Of a DNA stretch of 5,232 bases, positions 1 through 5,232 are shown in pieces; position 1 is the first letter of the stretch, and each line of letters begins with the position of its first letter. Made by a program: the position numbers and the translations under genes. Origin of the DNA: Bacteroidales bacterium (GTDB taxonomy: Bacteria > Bacteroidota > Bacteroidia > Bacteroidales > JAADJA01); NCBI GenBank assembly GCA_029933495.1, contig JAOZOC010000266.1, positions 1 to 5,232 of the forward strand, written 5' to 3'. The notes under the pieces were generated by a model. The model had not been told where the DNA came from, ran no database searches, and worked only from the letters and a program-made list of their open reading frames with translations.

Positions 1-1
1 C

Positions 2-1393
2 GTAACTATTCCCATAAATTCGCAATACAATAGTGAATTGAACATTGCAAATATTGGTGACCTTGATCTTACTTATTCTATTGCAAGACAATACAACACA
101 AACAAATCAATTACGGCCTGCTCTGCCAGTGGTGGTTGTGATGAATATATCAGCCGGGTAATCTTTAATACAATCGACAATACTTCCACATGTAGCAATT
201 ATGCCGATTATACAAGTATCTCAACAGATGTCGATGCCGGGTCGAGTTATGACCTGACCATTGAAAACGGAACTGTTTACAGTTCAGATGACCTTGGTGT
301 TTGGATTGACTGGAATATTGATGGCGATTTTGATGATGCTGGTGAAAATGTGGTATGTGAAGGAGGAAATAGCGGACAGGGTACTTTCTCAATAACTGTC
401 CCTATGGATGCTGTTTCAGGGAATACAATTATGCGGATCAGGATGAAATATAATGGAAGTGATTGTGGATCACCATGCGGAACTACAACTTACGGAGAGG
501 TTGAAGATTACTCTGTAAATATAATTAATGGGGATGACTGGCTTACAATTAGCCCAACTTCTGGAACAGTTGCCGGATCCTCAAATACGCCAATTGGCCT
601 TACATTCAACTCGACCGATATGAATGAGGGTGATTATACCGCCGACCTGATCATCAACAGCAACGATCCTGACGAATCCCAGATCACCATTTCATGTACA
701 ATGCACATAACAAATGTTGTTTCCTTTGATTTTACAGCCATGCTGGAAGGTTCTTTTGGAAGTGGACAAATGAACACCAGTTTAAATACCAATGGATTTA
801 TACCTTACAATCAACCCTTTACTTCAGATCCATGGAATTATCCAGGGACTGAACAGGTTGCCGGTATGCCAAACAGTAATATTACAGATTGGGTGTTAGT
901 GGAATTACGTGATGCCACCGATGCCGCTTCTGCAGGCCCTGCAACTCGGATAAGCAGGCAGGCCGCCTTTATCCTCAATGACGGTTCCATAGTTGGAATA
1001 GATGGAAGTTCGGCCATCCAGTTTAACAACCTGTCTTTCCAAAAAGTATTTGGCATTGTTTATCACAGAAACCATCTTGGTATCATGTCATCAAGTTCAC
1101 TTTCAGGCACCGGCAATGTTTTTACTTATGATTTTACCCCTGCAAATCAATCTTATGGGATCAATTCACAAAATGAACTATCAATCGGGATTTGGGGAAT
1201 GATAAGCGGTGATGCAAATTCAGATGGAGTTATCAATGAATTGGACAAATCTGATTTTTGGGACAATGAAGCCGGAACATCCGGTTATTTAAACAGCGAC
1301 CTTAATAATGATGGCGAAGCAGATAATAAAGACAAAATTGATTTCTGGCTACCGAATTTGAATAAGGGGAGTATGGTTCCTCAAGCGAAATAA
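2..1393 (+). CDS. C-terminal part of a secreted multidomain protein (GEVED, Ig-like, dockerin-like C-terminal module)
   Basis: The reading frame is open to the left edge, so this is the last 463 residues of a longer protein; the TTG at 38 is not a real start. Seen in order: an Ig-like (ASH/BACON-type) strand set around residues 1-27 with the motif NIGDLDLTYSI; a GEVED domain at about 40-175, starting near CDEYISRV, containing DWNIDGDFDDAGE and ending in GEVEDY (165-170); a second Ig-like half at about 179-237 (WLTISPTSGTV, then INSNDPDES); and a C-terminal module at about 240-463. That module has WVLVELRDATDAAS, then YHRNHLGIMS, then two dockerin/EF-hand loops at D404-A-N-S-D-G and D433-L-N-N-D-G, ending near GSMVPQAK. 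I know similar modules from the C-termini of large secreted Bacteroidota proteins. An extracellular or cell-surface role is inferred; no catalytic domain is visible here. GC content looks higher than in the genes that follow. No T9SS type A YPNP motif is present, so the export route is open. Confidence 0.85.
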   Translation, partial: VTIPINSQYNSELNIANIGDLDLTYSIARQYNTNKSITACSASGGCDEYISRVIFNTIDNTSTCSNYADYTSISTDVDAGSSYDLTIENGTVYSSDDLGVWIDWNIDGDFDDAGENVVCEGGNSGQGTFSITVPMDAVSGNTIMRIRMKYNGSDCGSPCGTTTYGEVEDYSVNIINGDDWLTISPTSGTVAGSSNTPIGLTFNSTDMNEGDYTADLIINSNDPDESQITISCTMHITNVVSFDFTAMLEGSFGSGQMNTSLNTNGFIPYNQPFTSDPWNYPGTEQVAGMPNSNITDWVLVELRDATDAASAGPATRISRQAAFILNDGSIVGIDGSSAIQFNNLSFQKVFGIVYHRNHLGIMSSSSLSGTGNVFTYDFTPANQSYGINSQNELSIGIWGMISGDANSDGVINELDKSDFWDNEAGTSGYLNSDLNNDGEADNKDKIDFWLPNLNKGSMVPQAK

Positions 1394-1654
1394 ATATTGG
1401 TGCACAGAAATCACGGAAAACATAAAACAAACGACACACATTGAATTTATATACCGGTAGAACAATAGGAGGTATCTGACTTTCTTGGGTTTCATTGAAT
1501 ATATAAACCGTTATGCTTCATGCAGAGAGACTGAAAATGAATACACCTTTTGAATGAAATTGCTTGAAAAAACAGAGTGACTGAGCAGTATATGAATTGA
1601 TTTCTGAATTCAATTGTTGCCAAAACAAATGTTTTTCAAAAAATGCTCAAATTA

Positions 1655-1686
1655 TTTGCACAAAAGTAACTAATACGTTACATTTG
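1655..1686 (+). promoter_or_regulatory. Bacteroidota-type promoter of higBA
   Basis: A -33 element TTTG at 1655-1658 and a -7 element TACATTTG at 1679-1686 match the Bacteroidota consensus TTTG / TAnnTTTG, with 20 bases between them (expected 19-21). The -7 box ends only four bases before the higB ATG, so transcription should start at or within a few bases of the start codon, giving a leaderless or nearly leaderless mRNA. Confidence 0.75.
1666..1681. promoter_or_regulatory. Probable HigA operator (inverted repeat in the higBA promoter)
   Basis: GTAAC (1666-1670) and GTTAC (1677-1681) are perfect inverted arms around a 6-base spacer; 12 of 16 positions fit full dyad symmetry. The element lies between the -33 and -7 boxes and overlaps the first bases of the -7 box, where a bound XRE repressor would block RNA polymerase. 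A second short palindrome, CAAATTATTTG at 1648-1658, covers the -33 box. Autorepression by the antitoxin is known for HigBA systems; use of this site by this HigA is inferred. Confidence 0.45.
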
Positions 1687-1690
1687 CGCC

Positions 1691-2035
1691 ATGAGAGAAA
1701 TTGACATTACAGAAGAATGTTTAACTTTTGTTGACAATCAAGGAGATAGGGTGTCCAGAAAATTCTTTGAACTCTTAGAGATTATTGAAGAGGTAAAAGT
1801 AGTTCATGCAAATTTCATAAAGAAATTACGCAATTCAAAGTTTTATGAGTTGAGAATAAAAGCAGGTAATGAATACAGGGTTATAATTTTTGCTATTGAC
1901 CACCTTAATTTCTCTGAAAGCACAGAAGTTGTATGCTTAAATGGCTTTATAAAAAAATCAAACAAAGACTACATTAAAGCTATTAAGAAAGCAGAAATAA
2001 TATTAGAACAGTATTTAAAACATATAAAATCATGA
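1691..2035 (+). CDS. higB: HigB-like toxin, RelE/ParE superfamily (Gp49-like)
   Basis: The 114-residue product has the size and pattern of the Gp49/HigB branch of RelE toxins. The core runs from about residue 34 to 108: a helix with FIKKLRNSKFYELRIKAG, the typical ELR (53-55) followed by EYR (61-63) in paired strands, then VVCLNGFIKKSNK (80-92) and a C-terminal helix KAIKKAEIILEQYL. Proteins of this family are usually ribosome-dependent mRNA endonucleases that arrest growth when the antitoxin is lost. The ATG at 1691 is chosen because it follows the promoter directly and the N-terminus (MREIDITEE) is normal for the family; there is no Shine-Dalgarno and little or no leader. The toxin gene comes first, the order typical of higBA. 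Its stop overlaps the next start in ATGA. All expected core features are present, so it is probably functional. Substrate specificity cannot be read from the sequence. Confidence 0.88.
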   Translation: MREIDITEECLTFVDNQGDRVSRKFFELLEIIEEVKVVHANFIKKLRNSKFYELRIKAGNEYRVIIFAIDHLNFSESTEVVCLNGFIKKSNKDYIKAIKKAEIILEQYLKHIKS

Positions 2036-2313
2036 AAATAATAAAAGCAAAAGACCTTTTATCTAAAAGGTATGGGGAAAAAGGTTCAGAAAGCAGGGAG
2101 AAATTCAGGGAAGAAGCATATTCATATTATTTTGGGGAAATTATAAGAAACCGTAGAAAAGAAATGAATATTAGCCAAGAAGAACTTGCACAATCAGTTG
2201 GCAAAAAGCGTCCTTATATTTCACGGATTGAGAATGGAGAAGATATTAGAATATCAAACCTTATATTAATAGCTAATGCATTGGACTTATCTGTTCAACT
2301 ATCTGCAAAATAA
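2032..2313 (+). CDS. higA: HigA-like antitoxin, XRE-family helix-turn-helix protein
   Basis: This 93-residue cytoplasmic DNA-binding protein has an XRE/Cro HTH at about residues 36-88. The scaffold is EIIRNRRKEMNISQEELAQ, then VGKKRPYISRIENGED as turn and recognition helix (about 60-71), then ISNLILIANALDLSVQL. The N-terminal 35 residues (MKIIKAKDLLSKRYGEKG...) form a charged extension seen in HigA proteins paired with Gp49-type toxins, and probably contact the toxin (inference). The start codon overlaps the toxin stop by four bases, so the two are translationally coupled in one operon. The expected role is to bind and neutralise HigB and repress the shared promoter at 1655-1686. The gene ends ten bases before the attC-like repeat, which leaves no room for further genes in this cassette. 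Confidence 0.88.
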   Translation: MKIIKAKDLLSKRYGEKGSESREKFREEAYSYYFGEIIRNRRKEMNISQEELAQSVGKKRPYISRIENGEDIRISNLILIANALDLSVQLSAK

Positions 2314-2322
2314 AGCACGAAA

Positions 2323-2454
2323 GCATAACAATGCATATAGTTTATGGCGGCAAAGTGCTGAAAAAGAGCATTGTATTTCTCAACTGGCATTTGTTTTGGC
2401 AGAGGAATGATTAGTTATTTAAACCGCCACAAAACCATATACTGAACGTTAGCT
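2323..2454 (+). other. attC-like integron recombination site (long imperfect hairpin)
   Basis: This 132-base element lies just after higA. It begins with an R''-like box, GCATAAC (2323-2329), and ends with an R'-like box, GTTAGCT (2448-2454); the expected cut is after G2448. The inner arms pair as TGGCGG (2345-2350) with CCGCCA (2424-2429), continued by TTT with AAA (2341-2343/2431-2433), G with C, and TATA with TATA (2336-2339/2438-2441). There are unpaired extra bases on the right arm, like the extrahelical bases of attC. The 73-base centre can form a smaller stem, CAAAGTGC (2351-2358) with GCATTTG (2387-2393). The length lies within the known attC range. R' departs from the GTTRRRY consensus at one position. 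No T-tract follows, so it is not a normal terminator, though it may still slow transcription out of higBA. Confidence 0.6.
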
Positions 2455-2534
2455 AGCATTTGACAAGAGCAATCTTTTTTACAAATATGTAATTTATAGA
2501 AATAGAATGGAGTATAAACATAAAATATAGTAAA

Positions 2535-4337
2535 ATGATAAAAACAAGCTTATTTACCATACTGTTATTGTTTACATTCAATATTTACGGACAAACAATT
2601 ACTATTTATGGAAATGTTTTTCTGGAAAGTCAAACGAATCATGAAAATATTTATGTTGTTTTTAACAGAGTCGCTCCAAGTACTGGACAATATACAGCCT
2701 ATACAAATAGCAGTGGAAATTACCAATTGGATATAGAAACAGGCATTTACAATATCTCAATATCTAAACCTGATTATTTATGCTATGAAATTATTGATTT
2801 ACCAATATATACTACTATTACATTAGATGATGTTACTTTAAATGAAAGGAGTACAATCATCAATGTTCCATCAGAATTGCAAACTATTCAATCAGCTATA
2901 AATTGTGCGAACAATGGAGACACTGTAATAATTGATACAGGAACTTATTATGAAAATATCGATTTTATAGGCAAAAATATTATTGTTGCATCAAAATACT
3001 TAACAACAGGAGACTCATCATATATAAGCAATACAATCATTGATGGTAATCAAATTAGTCATGTTGTTAAATTTACCAATGGCGAAACAAATAGTGCAAA
3101 ACTTATTGGATTATCCATAACAAATGGTTTTGCCAATGGAACATTTGGATCATATGAAACAGACGGTGGAGGAATCGTCTGTTATAACTCCAGTCCAACA
3201 TTAAAGTATTTAAAAATATATAATAACTCTTCTCAGGATGATAATGGTTCAGCAGGAGGTGGTATTCATTGTGAATATTGTGATGCAATTATGGATCATT
3301 TAGAAGTTTATAATAATAATGCTGCTGATTATCATGGAGGAGGAGGAATCCATATGTCTCATGGCAATCCAATCATAAGCAATTCTGATATCTACAGCAA
3401 TATTACATCAGGACCTGGTGCAGGTATTAGAATAGATGATAGCTCAAATCCAATAATTTCAAATGTGATTTTAAGAGATCATAGTGATGGTGTGGCAATG
3501 GAGATTGGGCATTCATCTAATCCGGTACTACAGAATGTAATTATTGCAAATAATACAGGAGGGGCTATTCATTGTGAGACAAGTGCATATCTTACTTTAT
3601 TAAATTCTGTTATCTATAATAATGATGAATATAATAGTTCTTGGGGTGTTTTTGCCTTTGATAATTGGGCCGACTTAAAAGTTATTAATTCAATTTTCGT
3701 TCAAAACAATGGATTAGTTATTAGAAACAGACCATCTTCTCCTGGAGATATGGATATTCAATTTTGCTTGTTTTATGAAAACACTGGAGACAATTTTGAG
3801 AACTGTGGAGATTATTTAGAAACCCTTGTTACAAATAATGCCAATGGAGACCCTATTGATGCATATAATAATCTGTATATTGATCCTCTTTTTTTAGGTG
3901 AACCAAATTTTAGTTTTCAGCTTCAAACATCAAGCCCCTGTATAGATGCAGGAAGCAACGACAACGTTAATTTCAATACAGATTTTTCAGGAAATCAAAG
4001 GATTTATGATGGTAATGGCGATAATAGCGATGTAGTGGATATTGGAGCTTATGAGTTTGACGCACCTGCTTATAACCTTGTTACGGAAAAAAACTCTTCA
4101 TATGAATTTAAGTTGTACCCTAATCCAAGCACTGGAATCGCATTTATTGAGACATTAGTTAATGGTGATAATGTAAGTATTGAAATATATAATTGTAATG
4201 GCAGGCTTATAGAAAGAGTAGAATGTATCAACAATCAAATATACCAGATAAACTTAAATAATTATGATTCCGGCTTATATATAATTCGTGTTTTTAGTGA
4301 TTTGTTTTCTAAGACAAAAAGGTTGATTAAGTATTAA
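2535..4337 (+). CDS. Secreted right-handed beta-helix protein with C-terminal T9SS sorting domain
   Basis: The complete 600-residue gene begins with a signal peptide (residues 1-20, hydrophobic core LFTILLLFTFNIYG, cleavage probably before Q20 or T21). Next comes a CarboxypepD_reg-like beta-sandwich at about 22-105 (YGNVF..., TNSSGNYQLDIETGIYNISI). A parallel beta-helix runs from VPSELQTIQSAI (111) to about 465, with repeated rungs such as SSPTLKYLKIYNNS (219), GNPIISNSDIYSN (277), SSNPIISNVIL (303) and SSNPVLQNVIIANN (327). Then follows a choice-of-anchor Q-type segment, SPCIDAG (467-473) to DIGAYEF (502-508). The type A T9SS domain is at about 526-600 with LYPNPSTG, NCNGRLIE and SGLYIIRV. 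It should cross the outer membrane through the type IX system and be released or anchored at the surface. Beta-helices of this kind often bind or cleave polysaccharide, but no catalytic residues can be identified, so no enzyme activity is claimed. Codon use is very AT-rich, like higBA and unlike the first gene. No clear promoter precedes it; transcription may read through from higBA. Confidence 0.9.
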   Translation: MIKTSLFTILLLFTFNIYGQTITIYGNVFLESQTNHENIYVVFNRVAPSTGQYTAYTNSSGNYQLDIETGIYNISISKPDYLCYEIIDLPIYTTITLDDVTLNERSTIINVPSELQTIQSAINCANNGDTVIIDTGTYYENIDFIGKNIIVASKYLTTGDSSYISNTIIDGNQISHVVKFTNGETNSAKLIGLSITNGFANGTFGSYETDGGGIVCYNSSPTLKYLKIYNNSSQDDNGSAGGGIHCEYCDAIMDHLEVYNNNAADYHGGGGIHMSHGNPIISNSDIYSNITSGPGAGIRIDDSSNPIISNVILRDHSDGVAMEIGHSSNPVLQNVIIANNTGGAIHCETSAYLTLLNSVIYNNDEYNSSWGVFAFDNWADLKVINSIFVQNNGLVIRNRPSSPGDMDIQFCLFYENTGDNFENCGDYLETLVTNNANGDPIDAYNNLYIDPLFLGEPNFSFQLQTSSPCIDAGSNDNVNFNTDFSGNQRIYDGNGDNSDVVDIGAYEFDAPAYNLVTEKNSSYEFKLYPNPSTGIAFIETLVNGDNVSIEIYNCNGRLIERVECINNQIYQINLNNYDSGLYIIRVFSDLFSKTKRLIKY

Positions 4338-4354
4338 ATTAATATACAAACGCC

Positions 4355-4361
4355 TGCTAAC
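4355..4361 (+). other. Candidate R'' box of a truncated attC
   Basis: TGCTAAC follows the stop of the beta-helix gene by 17 bases and is preceded by AAACGCC. It mirrors the GTTAGCT box at 2448-2454 with one mismatch. The following bases (AGCAAATCATAGCACAT) can be compared with the left arm of the complete site at 2330 onward, but no right arm is found up to the next gene. The motif is short, so confidence is limited. Confidence 0.35.
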
Positions 4362-4392
4362 AGCAAATCATAGCACATATAAAAGAAGCACA

Positions 4393-4400
4393 AACATTTG
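4393..4400 (+). promoter_or_regulatory. Weak candidate -7 element before the last gene
   Basis: AACATTTG differs from the Bacteroidota -7 consensus TAnnTTTG at one base. No TTTG or TTG lies 19-21 bases upstream, so a -33 element is missing. It is the only candidate seen before the downstream gene. Confidence 0.2.
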
Positions 4401-4452
4401 CAAATTACAATTAAAATAAATAATAATGAAAATTAAAAAAAGAGAATTAAAA

Positions 4453-5232
4453 ATGAAAACAAAAATTGGACTTTTAATGATTGTATTCCTAGTTGCAATT
4501 GCAAACTTGAATGCACAAGACAAAACTGAAACAGAAACCGATGCAGAATTATTAGGGTTGCCTGGGGATAATTTAGACCTTTATGCTACACTCGATTTAT
4601 TTCAAGAGTCAAAAACTATTGAGGAATTTGAAGCATCTTTAAATGATGAAAAAACCGGGATTAATAATCTAGACTTAAACCTTGATGGCGATGTTGATTT
4701 CATTAAGGTTTCCACACAACAAGACGAAGATGATTTTGCATTCGTGCTTCAGATAGATGTACTTGAAAATGAAACTCAGGACGTTGCAGTAATTTTAGTA
4801 ACAAAGGATAAGGATGAGAAAGTAACCATCCAAATGGTTGGTGATGAGGACCTATATGGGAAAGATTATGCTATAGAGCCAAAACTTGAAGCCCCTGCTG
4901 TTACCGCTAATCCTGCATATTCAGGTTCTGATACTGTTGTGGTTAAAAGCGAACCCGCTACCGTTGTGGTTGTTGAATCAGAACCAATTGTACACTATGT
5001 CTATTCACCTGTTTACGCACCCTATTATCCACCATATTATTATGGCTACTATCCTCCCTATTATCATCCATACCCAGTAATTTCAGTCAACATTTATTTT
5101 GGCAGGAATCGTCATCATCGCAATCACTATCACGGAGGTCACCGTGGAGGAAATACTGTTGTAATAAATAATAACAATACCTATAACAACTATAGTAGGA
5201 CTAGAAACACCTCCAATACTGTAAATAAAAAC
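4453..5232 (+). CDS. Exported protein of unknown function, 5' part only
   Basis: The frame stays open to the right edge, giving the first 260 residues. The ATG at 4453 is preferred because it gives a compact signal peptide (MKTKIGLLMIVFLVAIANLNA, cleavage before Q22). An in-frame ATG at 4426 would add nine mostly charged residues and cannot be excluded. The mature part starts with an acidic domain at about 22-140: LLGLPGDNLDLYATLDLFQ, then NNLDLNLDGDVDFIKV, then VAVILVTKDKDEKVTIQMVGDEDLYGKDY. I recognise this as a conserved uncharacterised family of secreted Bacteroidota proteins. D74, N76, D78 and D82 in its middle resemble a calcium-binding loop. A linker rich in Ala, Pro, Val and Thr (about 142-183) follows, then a Pro/Tyr-rich stretch (188-208), a His/Arg/Gly-rich stretch (218-233) and an Asn-rich tail. 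These low-complexity parts suggest a surface-exposed or matrix-contact region (inference). No function is known to me. Confidence 0.8.
   Translation, partial: MKTKIGLLMIVFLVAIANLNAQDKTETETDAELLGLPGDNLDLYATLDLFQESKTIEEFEASLNDEKTGINNLDLNLDGDVDFIKVSTQQDEDDFAFVLQIDVLENETQDVAVILVTKDKDEKVTIQMVGDEDLYGKDYAIEPKLEAPAVTANPAYSGSDTVVVKSEPATVVVVESEPIVHYVYSPVYAPYYPPYYYGYYPPYYHPYPVISVNIYFGRNRHHRNHYHGGHRGGNTVVINNNNTYNNYSRTRNTSNTVNKN

Larger units (their letters stand above)
1394..1690. other. Non-coding region between the surface-protein gene and higB
   Basis: This stretch of about 300 bases holds no convincing gene; the longest ATG frames are only a few to about 14 codons. The left part has an 8-bp inverted repeat, TTTATATA (1446-1453) and TATATAAA (1500-1507), followed directly by CCGTTATGC, the predicted left cassette boundary at 1510/1511. 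The right part holds the higBA promoter and a probable operator. No rho-independent terminator with a T-tract is visible after the upstream gene. Confidence 0.6.
1511..2448 (+). mobile_element. Predicted integron-type gene cassette carrying higBA
   Basis: The predicted cassette runs from TTATGC, after the G of GTTATGC at 1510, to the G of GTTAGCT at 2448. It has the usual cassette order: a gene unit followed by an attC-like hairpin in the same orientation. If cut out and closed, its ends would join as G+TTATGC. This is perfectly complementary over 7 bases to GCATAAC at 2323-2329, the R'' box of its own attC. In the linear state the neighbouring box GTTAGCT matches R'' over only four bases, so the better match is to the distant end, as cassette biology predicts. 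About 940 bp is within normal cassette size. Unlike many cassettes, it carries its own promoter, which is common for toxin-antitoxin cassettes. No integrase is in the window. An alternative is a chance match next to a chromosomal higBA locus. Confidence 0.5.
2449..4361 (+). mobile_element. Predicted second gene cassette carrying a T9SS surface protein, with truncated attC
   Basis: After the cut site in GTTAGCT (2448/2449), the sequence runs through 86 leader bases and one long gene to TGCTAAC at 4355-4361, eighteen bases after the gene's stop. TGCTAAC is complementary to GTTAGCT at six of seven positions, as expected for the R'' box of a cassette that begins TTAGCT. The bases after it (from 4362) start like an attC left arm, but no GTTRRRY box or matching right arm occurs before the next gene, so the right end seems lost. 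The true right end is unknown; 4361 marks the end of the visible box. A chance match to a 7-base motif is a real alternative. Confidence 0.35.

Noticed and set aside
38..40. TTG as the start codon of the first gene
   Set aside because: The frame is open without a stop to the left edge, and the twelve upstream codons (VTIPINSQYNSE) continue the Ig-like domain, so the gene starts before the window.
165..392. Minus-strand open frame of 75 codons inside the first gene
   Set aside because: The product is rich in His, Arg and Tyr with no domain pattern, and it lies fully opposite the GEVED-coding region.
838..1202. A minus-strand frame (838-1056) and an alternative plus-strand frame (1002-1202) inside the first gene
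   Set aside because: Both are contained in a well-supported domain-coding frame and show no recognisable protein features.
1622..1635. Inverted repeat AAAAC-AAAT-GTTTT upstream of higBA as a second operator
   Set aside because: It is perfect but very AT-rich, lies upstream of the -33 box, and does not share the sequence of the GTAAC/GTTAC dyad.
2345..2429. Rho-independent terminator after higA
   Set aside because: The stem has a 73-base loop and no T-tract after the right arm; the boxes at both ends fit attC better.
3103..3288. Minus-strand open frame of 61 codons inside the beta-helix gene
   Set aside because: Composition is His/Tyr/Leu-biased, as expected opposite Asn- and Ile-rich repeats; no independent support.
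3180..3720. Repeated NP-I-I-S-N motifs as a DNA repeat array
   Set aside because: The repeats are at the protein level, spaced roughly 24-27 residues apart as beta-helix rungs; the DNA copies are not near-identical.
4886..5080. Plus-strand frame of 64 codons inside the last gene
   Set aside because: It is a shifted reading of the Val- and Pro/Tyr-rich region of the exported protein, which has a signal peptide and a recognisable family pattern in its own frame.

Overview
The window looks like a chromosomal segment of a Bacteroidota bacterium, probably of the Bacteroidales/Marinilabiliales/Flavobacteriia type. The evidence is a type A T9SS sorting domain, a GEVED module, a dockerin-like C-terminal module I know from secreted Bacteroidota proteins, a TTTG/TAnnTTTG promoter of the Bacteroidota sigma factor, and the lack of clear Shine-Dalgarno sequences. 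All real genes read on the + strand.

Layout. (1) Bases 2-1393 are the 3' end of a large secreted or surface protein whose start lies outside the window: an Ig-like (ASH/BACON-type) half-domain, a GEVED domain, the second Ig-like half, and a C-terminal module ending in two dockerin/EF-hand calcium loops. (2) Bases 1394-1690 are non-coding. They contain a GTTATGC site at 1510-1516 and then the promoter and a probable operator of a toxin-antitoxin operon. (3) Bases 1691-2313 encode a HigB-type toxin and a HigA-type antitoxin, overlapping by ATGA. (4) Bases 2323-2454 form a long imperfect inverted repeat that looks like an integron attC site. (5) Bases 2535-4337 encode a complete 600-residue secreted right-handed beta-helix protein with a T9SS tail. 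(6) Bases 4355-4361 (TGCTAAC) look like the left end of a second attC whose right half is missing. (7) From about 4453 to the window end is the 5' part of another exported protein of unknown function.

The most interesting point is that the middle of the window (about 1511-4361) reads as two integron-type gene cassettes between ordinary chromosomal genes. The left end of each predicted cassette is complementary to the R'' box at its own right end (GTTATGC with GCATAAC; GTTAGCT with TGCTAAC). This is what is expected if each cassette closes as a circle through its own attC. The first cassette carries higBA, a common stabilising cargo; the second carries a T9SS surface protein, which would be a less usual cargo. 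No integrase gene is visible, so this would be a small array without an integrase in view or an isolated insertion. The cassette genes look clearly more AT-rich than the upstream gene, which fits separate origins. The assignment rests on pattern reading and has not been tested by folding or database search.
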